DNA of 64,000 nt from UBA5905 sp964609975 (GCA_964609975.1 CAZSTR010000003.1:1-64000); one strand, 5' to 3'. Positions 24,462-33,737 are shown, counted from the stretch's first letter. The notes: generated by a model from the letters alone, not told the origin. Program-made: numbers and translations.

Positions 24462-25802
24462 ATGGCTGTGCAGATCAGCGCGGTGACGCCGGGAAGCCCG
24501 GCGGCGCGCGCACGGATTCATCCCGGCGACACGCTGGTGGAAATCAATGGGCGCTCCATCGAGGATGTGCTGGATTATCGGTTTTATATTCCGGACACCC
24601 GGCTGAGGCTGACCGTTTTGTCGGGAGAGCGCCGGCGCACGGTGCGTATACGAAAGGCGGAATTTGAGGAAATCGGGCTGGAATTTGAAAGCTATCTGAT
24701 GGACGAACAGCGCTCCTGCCGCAACAAGTGTATTTTCTGCTTCATCGACCAGCTTCCCCCCGGTATGCGGGAAACCCTGTATTTCAAGGACGACGATAGC
24801 CGGTTATCCTTTCTGTTCGGCAACTATATCACCCTGACGAATTTGACTGAGCGAGAGGTGGAGCGCATCATCGAAATGCACATCAGCCCCATCAACATCT
24901 CGGTGCATACTACCAACCCGGAGCTTCGCTGTCGCATGATGAACAATCGCTTTGCGGGCGAAAGGCTGTCGATTTTGCGTCGCTTCGTGGAGGCGGGGCT
25001 GACGGTGCAATGCCAGCTTGTGCTGGTTCCGGGGTTCAATGACGGTGAGGAGCTGGACCGCTCTTTGCGGGATTTGGCGGCCCTCGGCCCGTCGGTGGAG
25101 AGTGTGGCGGCTGTGCCGGTCGGGCTGACAAAATATCGGGAGGGGCTGGAGCCGATTCGCTCCTTCACTCCGGAGGAAAGCCGCCGGGTGGTGGAGCAGA
25201 TGACCGCCGCCGGCGACCGCATGAAGGAAAAGACCGGGCGGCGAGTGTTTTTCCCCTCGGACGAATGGTATATCAAGGGCGAGCTTCCAATTCCGGACGG
25301 GGATTTCTATGAGGAATATCCCCAGCTGGAAAACGGCGTTGGTATGATCGCCCTTCAGCGGGAGCAGTTCCGTCAGGCGATGGCAGACAAGCGGGAACTT
25401 GGAGCGCGGCCGTCGGCGGAGCGCTTCATCATCGCCACCGGAATGGCGGCGGGGCCGTTTCTGGAACGGCTCATCGAGGAAGCCCGTCAGCAATGGCCGG
25501 CACTTCAGGCGAAGGTGCGGGCCATTCGTAACGATTTCTTCGGACCGGAAATCACCGTGTCCGGGCTGGTGACCGGCGGCGATTTGATGGCACAGCTGGC
25601 GGAGGAAACTGCGGATGTCCTGTTGATTCCGTCCTGTATGCTGCGGCAGGAGGGGGATTTGTTTTTGGACGATGTTCCCTGGAAGCAGGTGCAGGAGACT
25701 CTGCAAATGCAGGTGCGGGTGTTGCCGGAAACGGACGGGGGCGCTCTGCTGGATGCGCTGTTTTTGCCCGATGAAGAAAAAACAACGGAATTCTCTGAAT
25801 AG
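24462..25802 (+). CDS. DUF512 family PDZ-radical SAM protein
   Basis: 446 residues. An N-terminal PDZ-like domain (VTPGSPAARARIHPGDTLVEINGRSIED) is followed by a radical SAM core whose cluster motif is C-R-N-K-C-I-F-C (C-x3-C-x2-C), then a C-terminal DUF512 domain. The reaction is unknown. The gene commonly precedes der in clostridia, as here (15-base gap), which suggests a link to ribosome assembly or membrane biogenesis without proving it. Confidence 0.85.
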   Translation: MAVQISAVTPGSPAARARIHPGDTLVEINGRSIEDVLDYRFYIPDTRLRLTVLSGERRRTVRIRKAEFEEIGLEFESYLMDEQRSCRNKCIFCFIDQLPPGMRETLYFKDDDSRLSFLFGNYITLTNLTEREVERIIEMHISPINISVHTTNPELRCRMMNNRFAGERLSILRRFVEAGLTVQCQLVLVPGFNDGEELDRSLRDLAALGPSVESVAAVPVGLTKYREGLEPIRSFTPEESRRVVEQMTAAGDRMKEKTGRRVFFPSDEWYIKGELPIPDGDFYEEYPQLENGVGMIALQREQFRQAMADKRELGARPSAERFIIATGMAAGPFLERLIEEARQQWPALQAKVRAIRNDFFGPEITVSGLVTGGDLMAQLAEETADVLLIPSCMLRQEGDLFLDDVPWKQVQETLQMQVRVLPETDGGALLDALFLPDEEKTTEFSE

Positions 25803-25817
25803 AAGGAGAGATGTGAA

Positions 25818-27149
25818 ATGGGGAAGCCCATCGTGGCCGTGGTTGGCCGTCCGAATGTGGGAAAATCCACGCTGTTCAATAAGCTGGTCGGGCAACGGCT
25901 GTCCATTGTCGAGGACACCCCCGGCGTGACCCGCGACCGTATCACCGCCGACTGCGAATGGCGGGATCGCACGGTGATGCTGGTGGACACCGGCGGAATT
26001 GAACCGAAAAGTGACGATGTGATTTTGGCACAGATGCGGCGGCAGGCGCAGCTCGCCATTGAGCAGGCGGATGTGACGGTGCTTGTGACTGATTTGCGGG
26101 CGGGCGTCACCGCCAACGATCAGGATGTGGCGGCGATGCTTCAGCGCTCCGGAAAGCCGGTTGTTCTGTGCGTCAACAAATGCGACGCTCCCGGGGCGCC
26201 GGCGCCGGAGTTTTATGAATTCTACAATCTGGGCTTGGGTGACCCGATTGCCGTTTCGGCGGTTCACGGCATGGGCACCGGTGATTTGCTGGATGCGGTT
26301 TTCGACCGGCTTCCGGAGGAGAAAGAGGTCGAGGAGGAGCCGGATGTGATTCGGGTGGCGGTGATCGGCCGTCCGAATGCGGGGAAATCCTCTCTCGTCA
26401 ACTGCATCGCCGGTGAGGAACGAAGCATCGTCTCCAATGTAGCCGGAACCACCCGCGATGCCATCGACACGCGGGTGCATAACCGCTTCGGCGATTTCGT
26501 GTTTATCGACACAGCTGGATTGCGCCGCAAAAGCAAGGTGGACGACGCCATCGAAAAATACAGCGTTCTGCGGGCGCGGATGGCGGTGGAACGGGCCGAT
26601 GTGTGTGTTGTCATGATTGACGGCGTTGAGGGCTTCACCGAGCAGGATAGCAAGGTGGCCGGCTTGGCTCATGAGCAGGGAAAGGCTTGCATCATCGCCG
26701 TCAACAAATGGGATGCTGTGGAAAAGGATGGCCACACCATGGACGCTATGCGCAAAAAACTTATGGAGGATTTTTCCTTCATGCCCTATGCGCCCTTTGT
26801 GTTTCTTTCTGCGAAGACCGGCCAGCGGGTGGAGCGACTGTTCGAGCTGATCCAGTTCGTCAGCCAGCAGAATTCCATGCGGATTTCTACCGGAATGCTC
26901 AACGATGTTCTGGCGCAGGCCACCACGCGGGTACAGCCGCCGACGGATAAGGGACGCCGGCTGAAAATTTATTATATGACCCAGGTGTCCACAAATCCAC
27001 CCACCTTCGTGTTCTTTGTGAACCGGGCCGATTTGTTCCATTTTTCCTATCAGCGGTATTTGGAAAACCAGCTGCGGGAGACCTTTGGGCTGGAAGGAAC
27101 GCCTGTGCGGTTCATCGTGCGGGAAAAAGGCGACAACAGCAAAAAATAA
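25818..27149 (+). CDS. der: ribosome-associated GTPase Der (EngA)
   Basis: 443 residues, an essential double GTPase for 50S subunit maturation. The first G domain has GRPNVGKSTLF, DTGGIE and NKCD; the second has GRPNAGKSSLVN, DTAGL and NKWD; a KH-like C-terminal domain ends in the basic residues. The second NKWD and both P-loops are intact. A GGAGAG site precedes the ATG. Confidence 0.97.
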   Translation: MGKPIVAVVGRPNVGKSTLFNKLVGQRLSIVEDTPGVTRDRITADCEWRDRTVMLVDTGGIEPKSDDVILAQMRRQAQLAIEQADVTVLVTDLRAGVTANDQDVAAMLQRSGKPVVLCVNKCDAPGAPAPEFYEFYNLGLGDPIAVSAVHGMGTGDLLDAVFDRLPEEKEVEEEPDVIRVAVIGRPNAGKSSLVNCIAGEERSIVSNVAGTTRDAIDTRVHNRFGDFVFIDTAGLRRKSKVDDAIEKYSVLRARMAVERADVCVVMIDGVEGFTEQDSKVAGLAHEQGKACIIAVNKWDAVEKDGHTMDAMRKKLMEDFSFMPYAPFVFLSAKTGQRVERLFELIQFVSQQNSMRISTGMLNDVLAQATTRVQPPTDKGRRLKIYYMTQVSTNPPTFVFFVNRADLFHFSYQRYLENQLRETFGLEGTPVRFIVREKGDNSKK

Positions 27150-27169
27150 GTAAGGGGACAACAAAAGCA

Positions 27170-27862
27170 ATGAACGATTTCTTTTCGGGCAGCTGGCTGG
27201 CGCTGTTGATTATTGTGGCGGCCGGATATTTGTTGGGAAGCGTCAACTGGGCAATCATCATCACCCGCTGGTTTTCCCAAAAGGACATTCGCTCCGTGGG
27301 TAGCGGCAACGCCGGCGCAACCAATGTTTTGCGCTCCCAGGGGGCGTTGCCCGCTATTCTCACCACGGTCGGAGATGTGGCAAAGGGTGTATTGGCGACA
27401 CTTCTTGGCGGCTGGGTGTTGGTTCATTTTCAACTGGACGGTGCGTCAGGCGCATGGGCGGCGGATTATCTGTTCATCGGCCGGTATTTAGGTGGGTTTT
27501 TCTGCGTGATGGGGCATTTGTTCCCTGTATTTTATCAGCTCCGCGGCGGAAAGGGCGTGCTGTCCACGCTGGGGATGCTGTTGGTGGTGGATTGGCGTGT
27601 TGCGGTTTTGGGACTCATTGGGTTCGGCATCACGCTGGCCATCAGCCGTATGGTTTCGCTGGGATCAATTGTTGCCGCCTTCACCATCACAGCCTCCACC
27701 TTCGTTCTGCAAAAGCTTGTGGACGGTCAGGAGACCGGAATGGCTGCTTTTTGCACGACGGTGATTGGGCTGATTGCGGTGATTGTGATTTGGAAGCATC
27801 GCGGAAACATCCAACGGATTGTTTCCGGAACAGAACGACGCATCGGCGAAGATAAAACTTGA
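27170..27862 (+). CDS. plsY: acyl-phosphate glycerol-3-phosphate acyltransferase
   Basis: 230 residues with five or more membrane helices; transfers acyl from acyl-phosphate to glycerol-3-phosphate, the first step of phospholipid synthesis. Conserved motifs are LLGSVNWAIIITRWF, RSVGSGNAGATNVLR (acceptor binding), GHLFPVFYQLRGGKGV and the late ITLAISRMVSLGSI. It is followed by gpsA, which makes its substrate, 14 bases on. Confidence 0.93.
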   Translation: MNDFFSGSWLALLIIVAAGYLLGSVNWAIIITRWFSQKDIRSVGSGNAGATNVLRSQGALPAILTTVGDVAKGVLATLLGGWVLVHFQLDGASGAWAADYLFIGRYLGGFFCVMGHLFPVFYQLRGGKGVLSTLGMLLVVDWRVAVLGLIGFGITLAISRMVSLGSIVAAFTITASTFVLQKLVDGQETGMAAFCTTVIGLIAVIVIWKHRGNIQRIVSGTERRIGEDKT

Positions 27863-27876
27863 CCGGAGGTAGAAAC

Positions 27877-28887
27877 ATGAGCAAAACGGTGGTGCTCGGC
27901 GCCGGCGGATGGGGTTTGGCGCTGTCGATGGTGGCTATGCGCCCGAAGGAGACAGTGACGGTTTGGTCTTTTTCCAAGGAGGAAATCGACCTTCTTCGTT
28001 TGCATAACGAAAATCGGCGCTGTCTGCCCGGCATTTCGTTGCCGGAGGGGCTGGAGCTGACGACGGATTTGTCTGTGGTGGCGCAGGCGGAGTTGGTGAT
28101 TTTGGCTGTGCCCTCCTTCGCTATTCGGCAAACGGCGCAGAAAATGCGGCCGTATATTCGTCCCGGAACGGTTATTGTGAACGCCGGAAAGGGCTTGGAG
28201 GAGCATACCTATCTGCGGTTTTCGCAGGTGTTGACGGAGGAACTTCCCGACTGTCCGATTGTTGTGCTGTCCGGCCCGTCCCATGCGGAGGAGGTTGCCC
28301 GACAGGTGCCCACCACCGTCACCGTTTCCTCTACCGATATTCAGGCGGCGGAATGGGTTCAGCACCGGCTCAGCCGCACCTATTTTCGGCTGTATGTCAA
28401 CGAGGACCCCGTGGGGGTTGAACTGGGCGGCGCGCTGAAAAACCCGATTGCGCTGGCGGCGGGAATTTTGGACGGCCTGGAGCTGGGCGACAACACAAAG
28501 GCGGCGCTCATGACCCGTGGACTGGCGGAAATCGCCCGCCTCGGTATCGCCCTGGGGGCGCACGCCTCCACCTTCGCCGGGCTGAGCGGTATGGGCGATT
28601 TGATGGTCACCTGCGGAAGTATGCATTCCCGCAACCGCCGTGCGGGTATCCTCATCGGCCAGGGCGTTCCGGTGCAGGAGGCTATCAACCGGGTGGGCAC
28701 GGTGGAGGGCTATTGCACCGTGCGTCCCGCCTTCGAGCTGGCGCAGAGCAAGGGGATAGATATGCCCATCATGGAGCAATGCTATCGAATTTGTTATGAG
28801 GGGCAGGCACCGCAGCACGCGGTCAGCGAGCTTTTTGACCGCCCCTTGTGTTATGAAAGCGAAAAAACATGGATTCGGTCGGAATGA
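27877..28887 (+). CDS. gpsA: glycerol-3-phosphate dehydrogenase (NAD(P)+)
   Basis: 336 residues; reduces dihydroxyacetone phosphate to sn-glycerol-3-phosphate. The Rossmann motif is VVLGAGGWGLALS, the catalytic Lys is in GGALKNPIALAAGI, and GMGDLMVTCGSMHSRNRRAG is the substrate-binding signature. The ATG at 27877 follows GGAGGT. It supplies G3P for PlsY. Confidence 0.95.
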   Translation: MSKTVVLGAGGWGLALSMVAMRPKETVTVWSFSKEEIDLLRLHNENRRCLPGISLPEGLELTTDLSVVAQAELVILAVPSFAIRQTAQKMRPYIRPGTVIVNAGKGLEEHTYLRFSQVLTEELPDCPIVVLSGPSHAEEVARQVPTTVTVSSTDIQAAEWVQHRLSRTYFRLYVNEDPVGVELGGALKNPIALAAGILDGLELGDNTKAALMTRGLAEIARLGIALGAHASTFAGLSGMGDLMVTCGSMHSRNRRAGILIGQGVPVQEAINRVGTVEGYCTVRPAFELAQSKGIDMPIMEQCYRICYEGQAPQHAVSELFDRPLCYESEKTWIRSE

Positions 28888-29768
28888 ACAAGGGAAAGCA
28901 GCTGTCCGTGGGAGTTCAGCGGGTTGCCGTTGTCAGTGATTTGTCCGGCTTCGGCCGCTGTTCGCTGACGGTGGCGTTGCCGGTTTTGTCGGCGATGGGG
29001 ATGCAGGTCTGTCCCTTGCCGACGATGCTTCTCAGCGCTCATACCGGCTATCCCCAGCCGCACATTCGCTCCCTTTCCGAGGATATTCAGCCCTATCTCG
29101 ACCATTGGGGGCGGCTGGGGCTGTCCTTTGAGGCGGTATATACCGGCTTTTTGGGAGATGCGGGGCAGGTGGCGGCGCTGGAGCCTTTTTTGCGTATGCA
29201 GTCTGCTGCCGGCGCTCTTTGCCTTGTGGACCCGGCGATGGCGGATCACGGACAGCTGTATGCCACCTGCACGCCGGAGCTTGTGGAGCAAATGCGGCGG
29301 TTGGTGGCGGTGGCCACGGTGGTGACCCCCAATTTGACGGAGGCGTGCCTGCTGACCGGGAGGGACTATGCCGCCTTTTTGACACGGTCGCCGGAGGAAC
29401 AGCGGGAAATGCTGACCCAAATGGGCGCACAGCTTTGCCAGATGGGCGCTGCGGCGGCGGTCATTACCGGCGTGCCGCTGGCTGAAGACCGCTTGGGCAA
29501 CTGGATTGTCCGTCGGGAGAACCTCCGGGTGGAGGAAATTTCCAGCGCGCGAGTCGCGAAAAACTATGCAGGAACCGGCGATGTGTTCTCGGCGGTGCTT
29601 TGCGGAGCGCTTCTCGCAGGAACGAAGCTGGAGGTGGCAGTGGAGAAGGCGGCCGCCTTTGTGGGGCGCGCATTGCAGGAGACGGCGGCGCGACAGCTTC
29701 CTGCGCAGGACGGCGTGATGTTCGAGCCGTTTTTGGCGGAGCTGATGGTAGGAGATAACGGGAAATGA
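28884..29768 (+). CDS. pyridoxamine/pyridoxal kinase (ribokinase family)
   Basis: 294 residues, probably phosphorylating B6 vitamers. Family features are SDLSGFGRCSLTVALPVLSAMG at the N-terminus, the vitamer-binding S-A-H-T-G-Y, VDPAMADHG, VVTPNLTEACLL, and the anion hole NYAGTGDVFSAVLCGALL with catalytic Asp. The ATG at 28884 overlaps the gpsA stop as ATGA; an alternative at 28869 lacks a ribosome binding site. An ECF vitamin transporter subunit follows with a 4-base overlap, supporting vitamin salvage. Confidence 0.85.
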   Translation: MNKGKQLSVGVQRVAVVSDLSGFGRCSLTVALPVLSAMGMQVCPLPTMLLSAHTGYPQPHIRSLSEDIQPYLDHWGRLGLSFEAVYTGFLGDAGQVAALEPFLRMQSAAGALCLVDPAMADHGQLYATCTPELVEQMRRLVAVATVVTPNLTEACLLTGRDYAAFLTRSPEEQREMLTQMGAQLCQMGAAAAVITGVPLAEDRLGNWIVRRENLRVEEISSARVAKNYAGTGDVFSAVLCGALLAGTKLEVAVEKAAAFVGRALQETAARQLPAQDGVMFEPFLAELMVGDNGK

Positions 29769-30271
29769 AAAGAAAATCGCTGATGTCGGTTGTGCTGGCG
29801 GCGTTGTTCGCCGCGTTAATTTTGCTGGTGACTGCCTATATTTTGCATATCCCCACCGGGCTCAACGAGGGCTATATCCATCTCGGTGACACGGTGATTT
29901 ATATGGCCGCCTCGCTGCTTCCGCTACCCCATGCGATGGCTGCCGCCGCCCTAGGTGGCGCTTTGGCCGATATTCTATCCGGGGCGGTGATTTGGGCACC
30001 CTTCACCGCCTCCATCAAAGCATTGATGGTTTTACCCTTCACCAGTCGAAGGATGACCCTGTTCTGTTGTCGCAACGGCTGGGCGGTTTGCGTGGCCGGG
30101 CTGATTGGTGTGGCGGGATATTTCGGCGCCGGAGTGGTTCTCTATGGCTTTGGTGCGGCGATTTTAGAAATTCTCCCGAATTTGATTCAGGAGGCCGCCG
30201 GTGGGGCGTTGTATATCGTTCTTGCACTGGCCTTGGATCGGGTAAAAATCAAAAATCGACTATTTTTTTGA
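29765..30271 (+). CDS. ECF transporter S component, probably for a B6 vitamer
   Basis: 168 residues with about five or six membrane helices; a substrate-binding subunit that would use a shared ECF ATPase module encoded elsewhere. Typical features are the basic N-terminus, YIHLGDTVIYMAASLLP and GGALADILSG. Translational coupling to the pyridoxamine kinase suggests pyridoxine or pyridoxal as substrate, an inference from context; pantothenate- or thiamine-related S components look similar. Confidence 0.75.
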   Translation: MKRKSLMSVVLAALFAALILLVTAYILHIPTGLNEGYIHLGDTVIYMAASLLPLPHAMAAAALGGALADILSGAVIWAPFTASIKALMVLPFTSRRMTLFCCRNGWAVCVAGLIGVAGYFGAGVVLYGFGAAILEILPNLIQEAAGGALYIVLALALDRVKIKNRLFF

Positions 30272-30305
30272 ATGATATTCAACAGGGATACAGTATTTTT
30301 CTATT

Positions 30306-30339
30306 CTTCGGCTGTTTTTCAGTACAGCCGAAGCTTTTT
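30306..30339 (+). terminator. terminator after the der-to-ECF operon
   Basis: A 10-base perfect stem CTTCGGCTGT / ACAGCCGAAG followed by C and five T. Confidence 0.9.
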
Positions 30340-30382
30340 CTTTGATTGAAATGGATCTTCTTTATAAAAACAGGCAAAAAGC

Positions 30383-30411
30383 TTGAAAGTAGAACGGGTT
30401 TGTGATATAAA
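30383..30411 (+). promoter_or_regulatory. sigma-A-type promoter of the PHP-MBL pair
   Basis: TTGAAA (30383-30388), 17-base spacer, TATAAA (30406-30411). Confidence 0.7.
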
Positions 30412-30448
30412 GTAGGTGGCAGATTTAACAAAGAAGGGAAGCTTTCGT

Positions 30449-31258
30449 ATGCGGTATCAATGGGACAACGATTTACACATTCACAGCAAAATTTCCCTTT
30501 GCTCCAACGATTCGGAGCAAACCACCGAACGGATTTTGCAATATGCCGTGGACAATGGGCTGAAAACCCTTTGCTTGACCGACCATTATTGGGATAAGGC
30601 TATTCCGCTGGTCGCTCCGTCGGATTTTTATGAAAAGCAGGATTTCGACTGGATCAGCGCGGCGAAGCCCCTTCCGCAGACGGAGGGCGTACGTTTTCTA
30701 TTCGGCTGCGAGACGGAGATGGACCGGCTGATGACCATCGGTCTGCCCATGAGCCGGTTTGACGATTTTTCCTTTGTGATTGTGCCCACGACCCATTTTC
30801 ATTTCCGTGGGCTGACGATTCCAGAGGAGACGGTTGCGCCGAAGGACAAGGCGGCCTTTTGGATGAAAAAGCTGGAGGCACTGTTGGATCAGAATTGGCC
30901 CTTCTATAAGATGGGATTGGCGCACATGACCTGTTGTCTCATTGATTCCGCCCGCGAAAACTTTTTAGAGACGGTTGCGGCGCTGGACGGCAGAGACATG
31001 GAGCGCGTGTTTCGCAAGGCGGCTGACTGCGGCATCGGTATTGAGCTGAATTTCGACGATATGAACTATGCGCCGGAGGAGGAGGAGACAGTTTTGCGCC
31101 CCTATCGCATCGCCAAGGAGATGGGTTGTAAATTCTATATGGGAAGCGATGCGCACCACCCAAAGGATCTGAACGATGCCCCGGCGATTTTTGAGCGGGC
31201 GATCGACGCGCTGAAGCTGACTGAGGAAGACAAATTTCATCTGAGGGATGAGGAGTGA
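30449..31258 (+). CDS. PHP-domain metal-dependent hydrolase
   Basis: 269 residues. Metal-binding motifs of the PHP superfamily are present: DLHIHSKIS near the N-terminus, CLTDHYWD, VPTTHFHF, and GSDAHHPKDL near the C-terminus. Substrates of this superfamily include histidinol phosphate and nucleotides; this sequence is not close enough to HisK to assign. The ATG at 30449 follows AAGAAGGGAA. It is coupled to an MBL-fold hydrolase by GTGA overlap. Confidence 0.8.
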   Translation: MRYQWDNDLHIHSKISLCSNDSEQTTERILQYAVDNGLKTLCLTDHYWDKAIPLVAPSDFYEKQDFDWISAAKPLPQTEGVRFLFGCETEMDRLMTIGLPMSRFDDFSFVIVPTTHFHFRGLTIPEETVAPKDKAAFWMKKLEALLDQNWPFYKMGLAHMTCCLIDSARENFLETVAALDGRDMERVFRKAADCGIGIELNFDDMNYAPEEEETVLRPYRIAKEMGCKFYMGSDAHHPKDLNDAPAIFERAIDALKLTEEDKFHLRDEE

Positions 31259-31896
31259 GTGCGGTGGATGAGCGGGAAATTCGGCCGGTGTTATACGGCC
31301 GCTCCACTCTGTCTGAGGATCAGATTTTCCAAGGCGGGGCAAGGGAAAAGACCCAACCGATTTTGTTCATGGTCTATTTTGTGCGCACGGAAAGCCGAAT
31401 GATTTTGGTGGATGTCGGCTGTGAAACCATGCCCGGCTTCGTGATGGAGGATTTTATCGGCCCGATAGTGGCTCTTCGAAAAATTGGGATTGCGCCGGAG
31501 GACATCACCGATGTGGTGATCACCCATGCGCATCACGACCATATCGAATGTGTGCGGCGTTTTCCAAATGCACTGGTGCATATTCAGCGGGACGAATATG
31601 CCGCCGGGAAGGAATATTTTTCGCCGGAGCAACGGCTGTCGATTTTTGACGAAACGGAGGAAATCGAAGATGGCCTCCGCGTTGTGCGTATCGGCGGTCA
31701 TTCCATCGGCTCCTGTGTGGTGGAAATTGACGGAAAGGAGCAAACAATTGTATTGGCAGGGGACGAATGTTATCAGCGTGAATGCCTCTTGCGGAAAATT
31801 CCCACCGGCGCTTCCTTTGCCCCGGAGAACAGCCGGGCGTTCATCGAAAAATACAGCGACGACGGCTATCGGGTGCTTTTATGCCATGATCGCTAA
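31255..31896 (+). CDS. metallo-beta-lactamase-fold hydrolase (AHL-lactonase-like)
   Basis: 213 residues with the dinuclear zinc motif THAHHDHIE, later His in GGHSIGS and Asp in VLAGDECYQ, and a terminal CHD. The general shape is the N-acyl homoserine lactonase group, but most such proteins are generic lactone or ester hydrolases. The start is GTG at 31255, overlapping the PHP stop (GTGA); a GTG at 31264 is possible. Two metallohydrolases in one transcript suggest consecutive steps on an unknown substrate. Confidence 0.75.
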   Translation: MSAVDEREIRPVLYGRSTLSEDQIFQGGAREKTQPILFMVYFVRTESRMILVDVGCETMPGFVMEDFIGPIVALRKIGIAPEDITDVVITHAHHDHIECVRRFPNALVHIQRDEYAAGKEYFSPEQRLSIFDETEEIEDGLRVVRIGGHSIGSCVVEIDGKEQTIVLAGDECYQRECLLRKIPTGASFAPENSRAFIEKYSDDGYRVLLCHDR

Positions 31897-31929
31897 TCGG
31901 TTTGAACAAGGTACATATATTTGTTTTTT

Positions 31930-31968
31930 CAAAGCCATCGGCTCCGGCCGGTGGCTTTGAATTTTTTT
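31930..31968 (+). terminator. terminator after the PHP-MBL pair
   Basis: Stem CAAAGCCATCGGC / GCCGGTGGCTTTG with a TCCG loop and a run of seven T. Confidence 0.85.
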
Positions 31969-31982
31969 CGCGCCCCTCTTCT

Positions 31983-32016
31983 TTCGTCATGCTTCGGGCG
32001 AGAAAGGAGCTATAAT
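31983..32016 (+). promoter_or_regulatory. possible Spo0A-dependent spoIIG promoter
   Basis: TATAAT at 32011-32016, 25 bases before spoIIGA, lacks a -35 at 17 bases. TTCGTCA at 31983-31989 differs by one base from the reverse 0A box TTCGACA. A good -10, a poor -35 and a 0A-like box is the known spoIIG pattern, but the match is weak. Confidence 0.35.
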
Positions 32017-32040
32017 GAAAAGGCGAGGGGGCTGTGTGGC

Positions 32041-32886
32041 ATGGTGATTTATGCGGATGTGCTGGTGACGGTGAATGGATGGGTGGATTTTTTGCTTTTG
32101 GTGCTGTTGCGGCGTATCACCGGGGCGACCGCGCCGGGCTGGCGGCTGGCGCTGGGGGCGCTTGTCGGGGGCGGTGCGGCTCTGGTGCTTCTGCTGCCGC
32201 CGTTGCCGTTTTGGGCTTCGCTGGTGTTCAAGGTCGGCGGCGCGGCGGCGATGGTGGCGGTGAGCTTTCCCCTTGAAGGATGGCGTCCGTTCGGGAAGCG
32301 GTTGTTGTGGCTGCTTTTGCTCAGCGGTGGAATGGCGGGTTTGTGTGAGGGGGCATACTATCTGGCGACGCCCGCCGGCATTTATGTGGGCAACGGGGTG
32401 GTGTATTATGCGATTTCGCCGCTTTTGCTGGTGGTGGTGACGGCGGGGTGCTATTGTCTTTTGTGGGCGGCGGGACGGTTTTTGCATCAAAAGGCGCCGC
32501 CGGGGCTTCGCTATACCGTTTCGGTGACCGAAGGGGGAAAAACAGTGAGTTTTCCCTGCTTGTATGATAGCGGTAACCATCTCGTTGAGCCGTTTTCCGG
32601 CGCGCCGGTGGCGGTGGTGGAACGGGAAGCGCTGGGGGCTCTTGGATTGGAGGAGAGAACCGGACCGGGCTGGCGGGTTATCCCCTTTGACAGCCTCGGT
32701 GGCGCTGGGCTTTTGTCGGCGTTTCGCCCGGAACGGGTGTCGATACATATAGAAGGGCGGACAGTCCCGGTGAACGGGTGTTTTGTCGCGTTATGGGAAA
32801 AGGGCTTTTCGGCAGATTATCGAGGGCTTCTTGGCAAGGCGGCGATGGAAAAAGCAGCGTTACAGAGGGAGGTATATTCTGTATGA
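32041..32886 (+). CDS. spoIIGA: sporulation sigma-E factor-processing protease SpoIIGA
   Basis: 281 residues: five hydrophobic helices in the first 150, then an aspartic-protease-like domain with CLYDSGNHL (catalytic D-S-G). It is made before septation and cleaves pro-sigma-E in the mother cell after a forespore signal (SpoIIR). The ATG at 32041 follows GAGGGGG. It overlaps sigE by 4 bases; the pair forms spoIIG. Confidence 0.9.
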   Translation: MVIYADVLVTVNGWVDFLLLVLLRRITGATAPGWRLALGALVGGGAALVLLLPPLPFWASLVFKVGGAAAMVAVSFPLEGWRPFGKRLLWLLLLSGGMAGLCEGAYYLATPAGIYVGNGVVYYAISPLLLVVVTAGCYCLLWAAGRFLHQKAPPGLRYTVSVTEGGKTVSFPCLYDSGNHLVEPFSGAPVAVVEREALGALGLEERTGPGWRVIPFDSLGGAGLLSAFRPERVSIHIEGRTVPVNGCFVALWEKGFSADYRGLLGKAAMEKAALQREVYSV

Positions 32887-33593
32887 TGAAAAGGTTTTTC
32901 GAATGGCTTCGCCGATTGTGGGGACAATGGCTCGGCGGGGAGCCGATTTTTTATATCAACGGTGCGGAGGTGCTTCCACCGCCCATGACTGCAGAGGAGG
33001 AGTGCAAGGTGCTGGCGCGGGTGGAAGCAGGAGAGGAGGTGGCGCGGGATTTGCTCATCACCCGCAATCTGCGGCTGGTGGTCTATATCGCCCGCAAATT
33101 CGAAAGCTCCGGTGTGGGCATCGAGGACTTGATTTCCATCGGCACAATCGGGCTTATCAAGGCGGTGCGCACCTTCTGTCCGGGGCGAAACATCAAATTG
33201 GCCACCTATTCTTCCCGCTGTATCGAAAACGAAATTTTGATGTATTTGCGCAAAAACACCCAGAAGCGCAATGAAATCTCCATCGACGAGCCGCTGAATG
33301 TGGACTGGGACGGGAATGAGCTGCTGCTGTCGGATGTATTGGGAAGTGAGCCGGATTTGGTGAGTCGGGATTTGGAACGGGAGGCGGAACGCACCCAGCT
33401 GATGGAATGTGTTGCCCGCTTGCCGGAGCGCGCGGGGCGGATTTTGCGTCTGCGCTTTGGCATCGGCGGAGAGCGGGAGCACACCCAAAAGGAGGTGGCG
33501 GATATGCTGGGAATTTCCCAGTCGTATATTTCCCGGCTGGAAAAGCGCATCATTCGCCAACTGCGGGAGTCACTGGAGCACCTGGAGGCGTGA
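32883..33593 (+). CDS. sigE: RNA polymerase sporulation sigma factor sigma-E (pro form)
   Basis: 236 residues. Residues 1-35 (MMKRFFEWLRRLW... with YINGAEVLPPP) match the membrane-associated pro-sequence removed by SpoIIGA. Region 2 has RNLRLVVYIARKFESSG, DLISIGTIGLIKAV and YSSRCIENEILMYLRKN; region 4 has ERAGRILRLRFGIGG and SQSYISRLEKRII. Coupled to spoIIGA by ATGA. sigG, which often follows, is not here. Its regulon should include the spoIIIA operon at 49.5 kb. Confidence 0.95.
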   Translation: MMKRFFEWLRRLWGQWLGGEPIFYINGAEVLPPPMTAEEECKVLARVEAGEEVARDLLITRNLRLVVYIARKFESSGVGIEDLISIGTIGLIKAVRTFCPGRNIKLATYSSRCIENEILMYLRKNTQKRNEISIDEPLNVDWDGNELLLSDVLGSEPDLVSRDLEREAERTQLMECVARLPERAGRILRLRFGIGGEREHTQKEVADMLGISQSYISRLEKRIIRQLRESLEHLEA

Positions 33594-33693
33594 GAAAGAG
33601 CTGTTTTCGGGAAAAAGATATGGCTATCAAAGGCATAAGCGACAGAAAAAGGAGTGAAAATTTAGAAAAACCGCAAAAAATCAACAAAAACTA

Positions 33694-33722
33694 TTGTAAT
33701 TGTCGGAATAATATATTATAAT
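33694..33722 (+). promoter_or_regulatory. sigma-A-type promoter of the EF-G paralogue
   Basis: TTGTAA (33694-33699), 17-base spacer, TATAAT (33717-33722). Confidence 0.75.
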
Positions 33723-33737
33723 CGTACCAAAGAATTC

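Noticed and set aside
24804..27170. A 788-codon open frame on the minus strand
   Set aside because: It lies antisense to DUF512 and der, whose frames have clear family motifs; its Pro/His/Arg-rich sequence is typical of antisense frames in GC-rich DNA.
33620..33721. Short frame (MAIKGISDRKRSENLEK...) between sigE and the EF-G paralogue
   Set aside because: No ribosome binding site; it runs through the promoter of the next gene.
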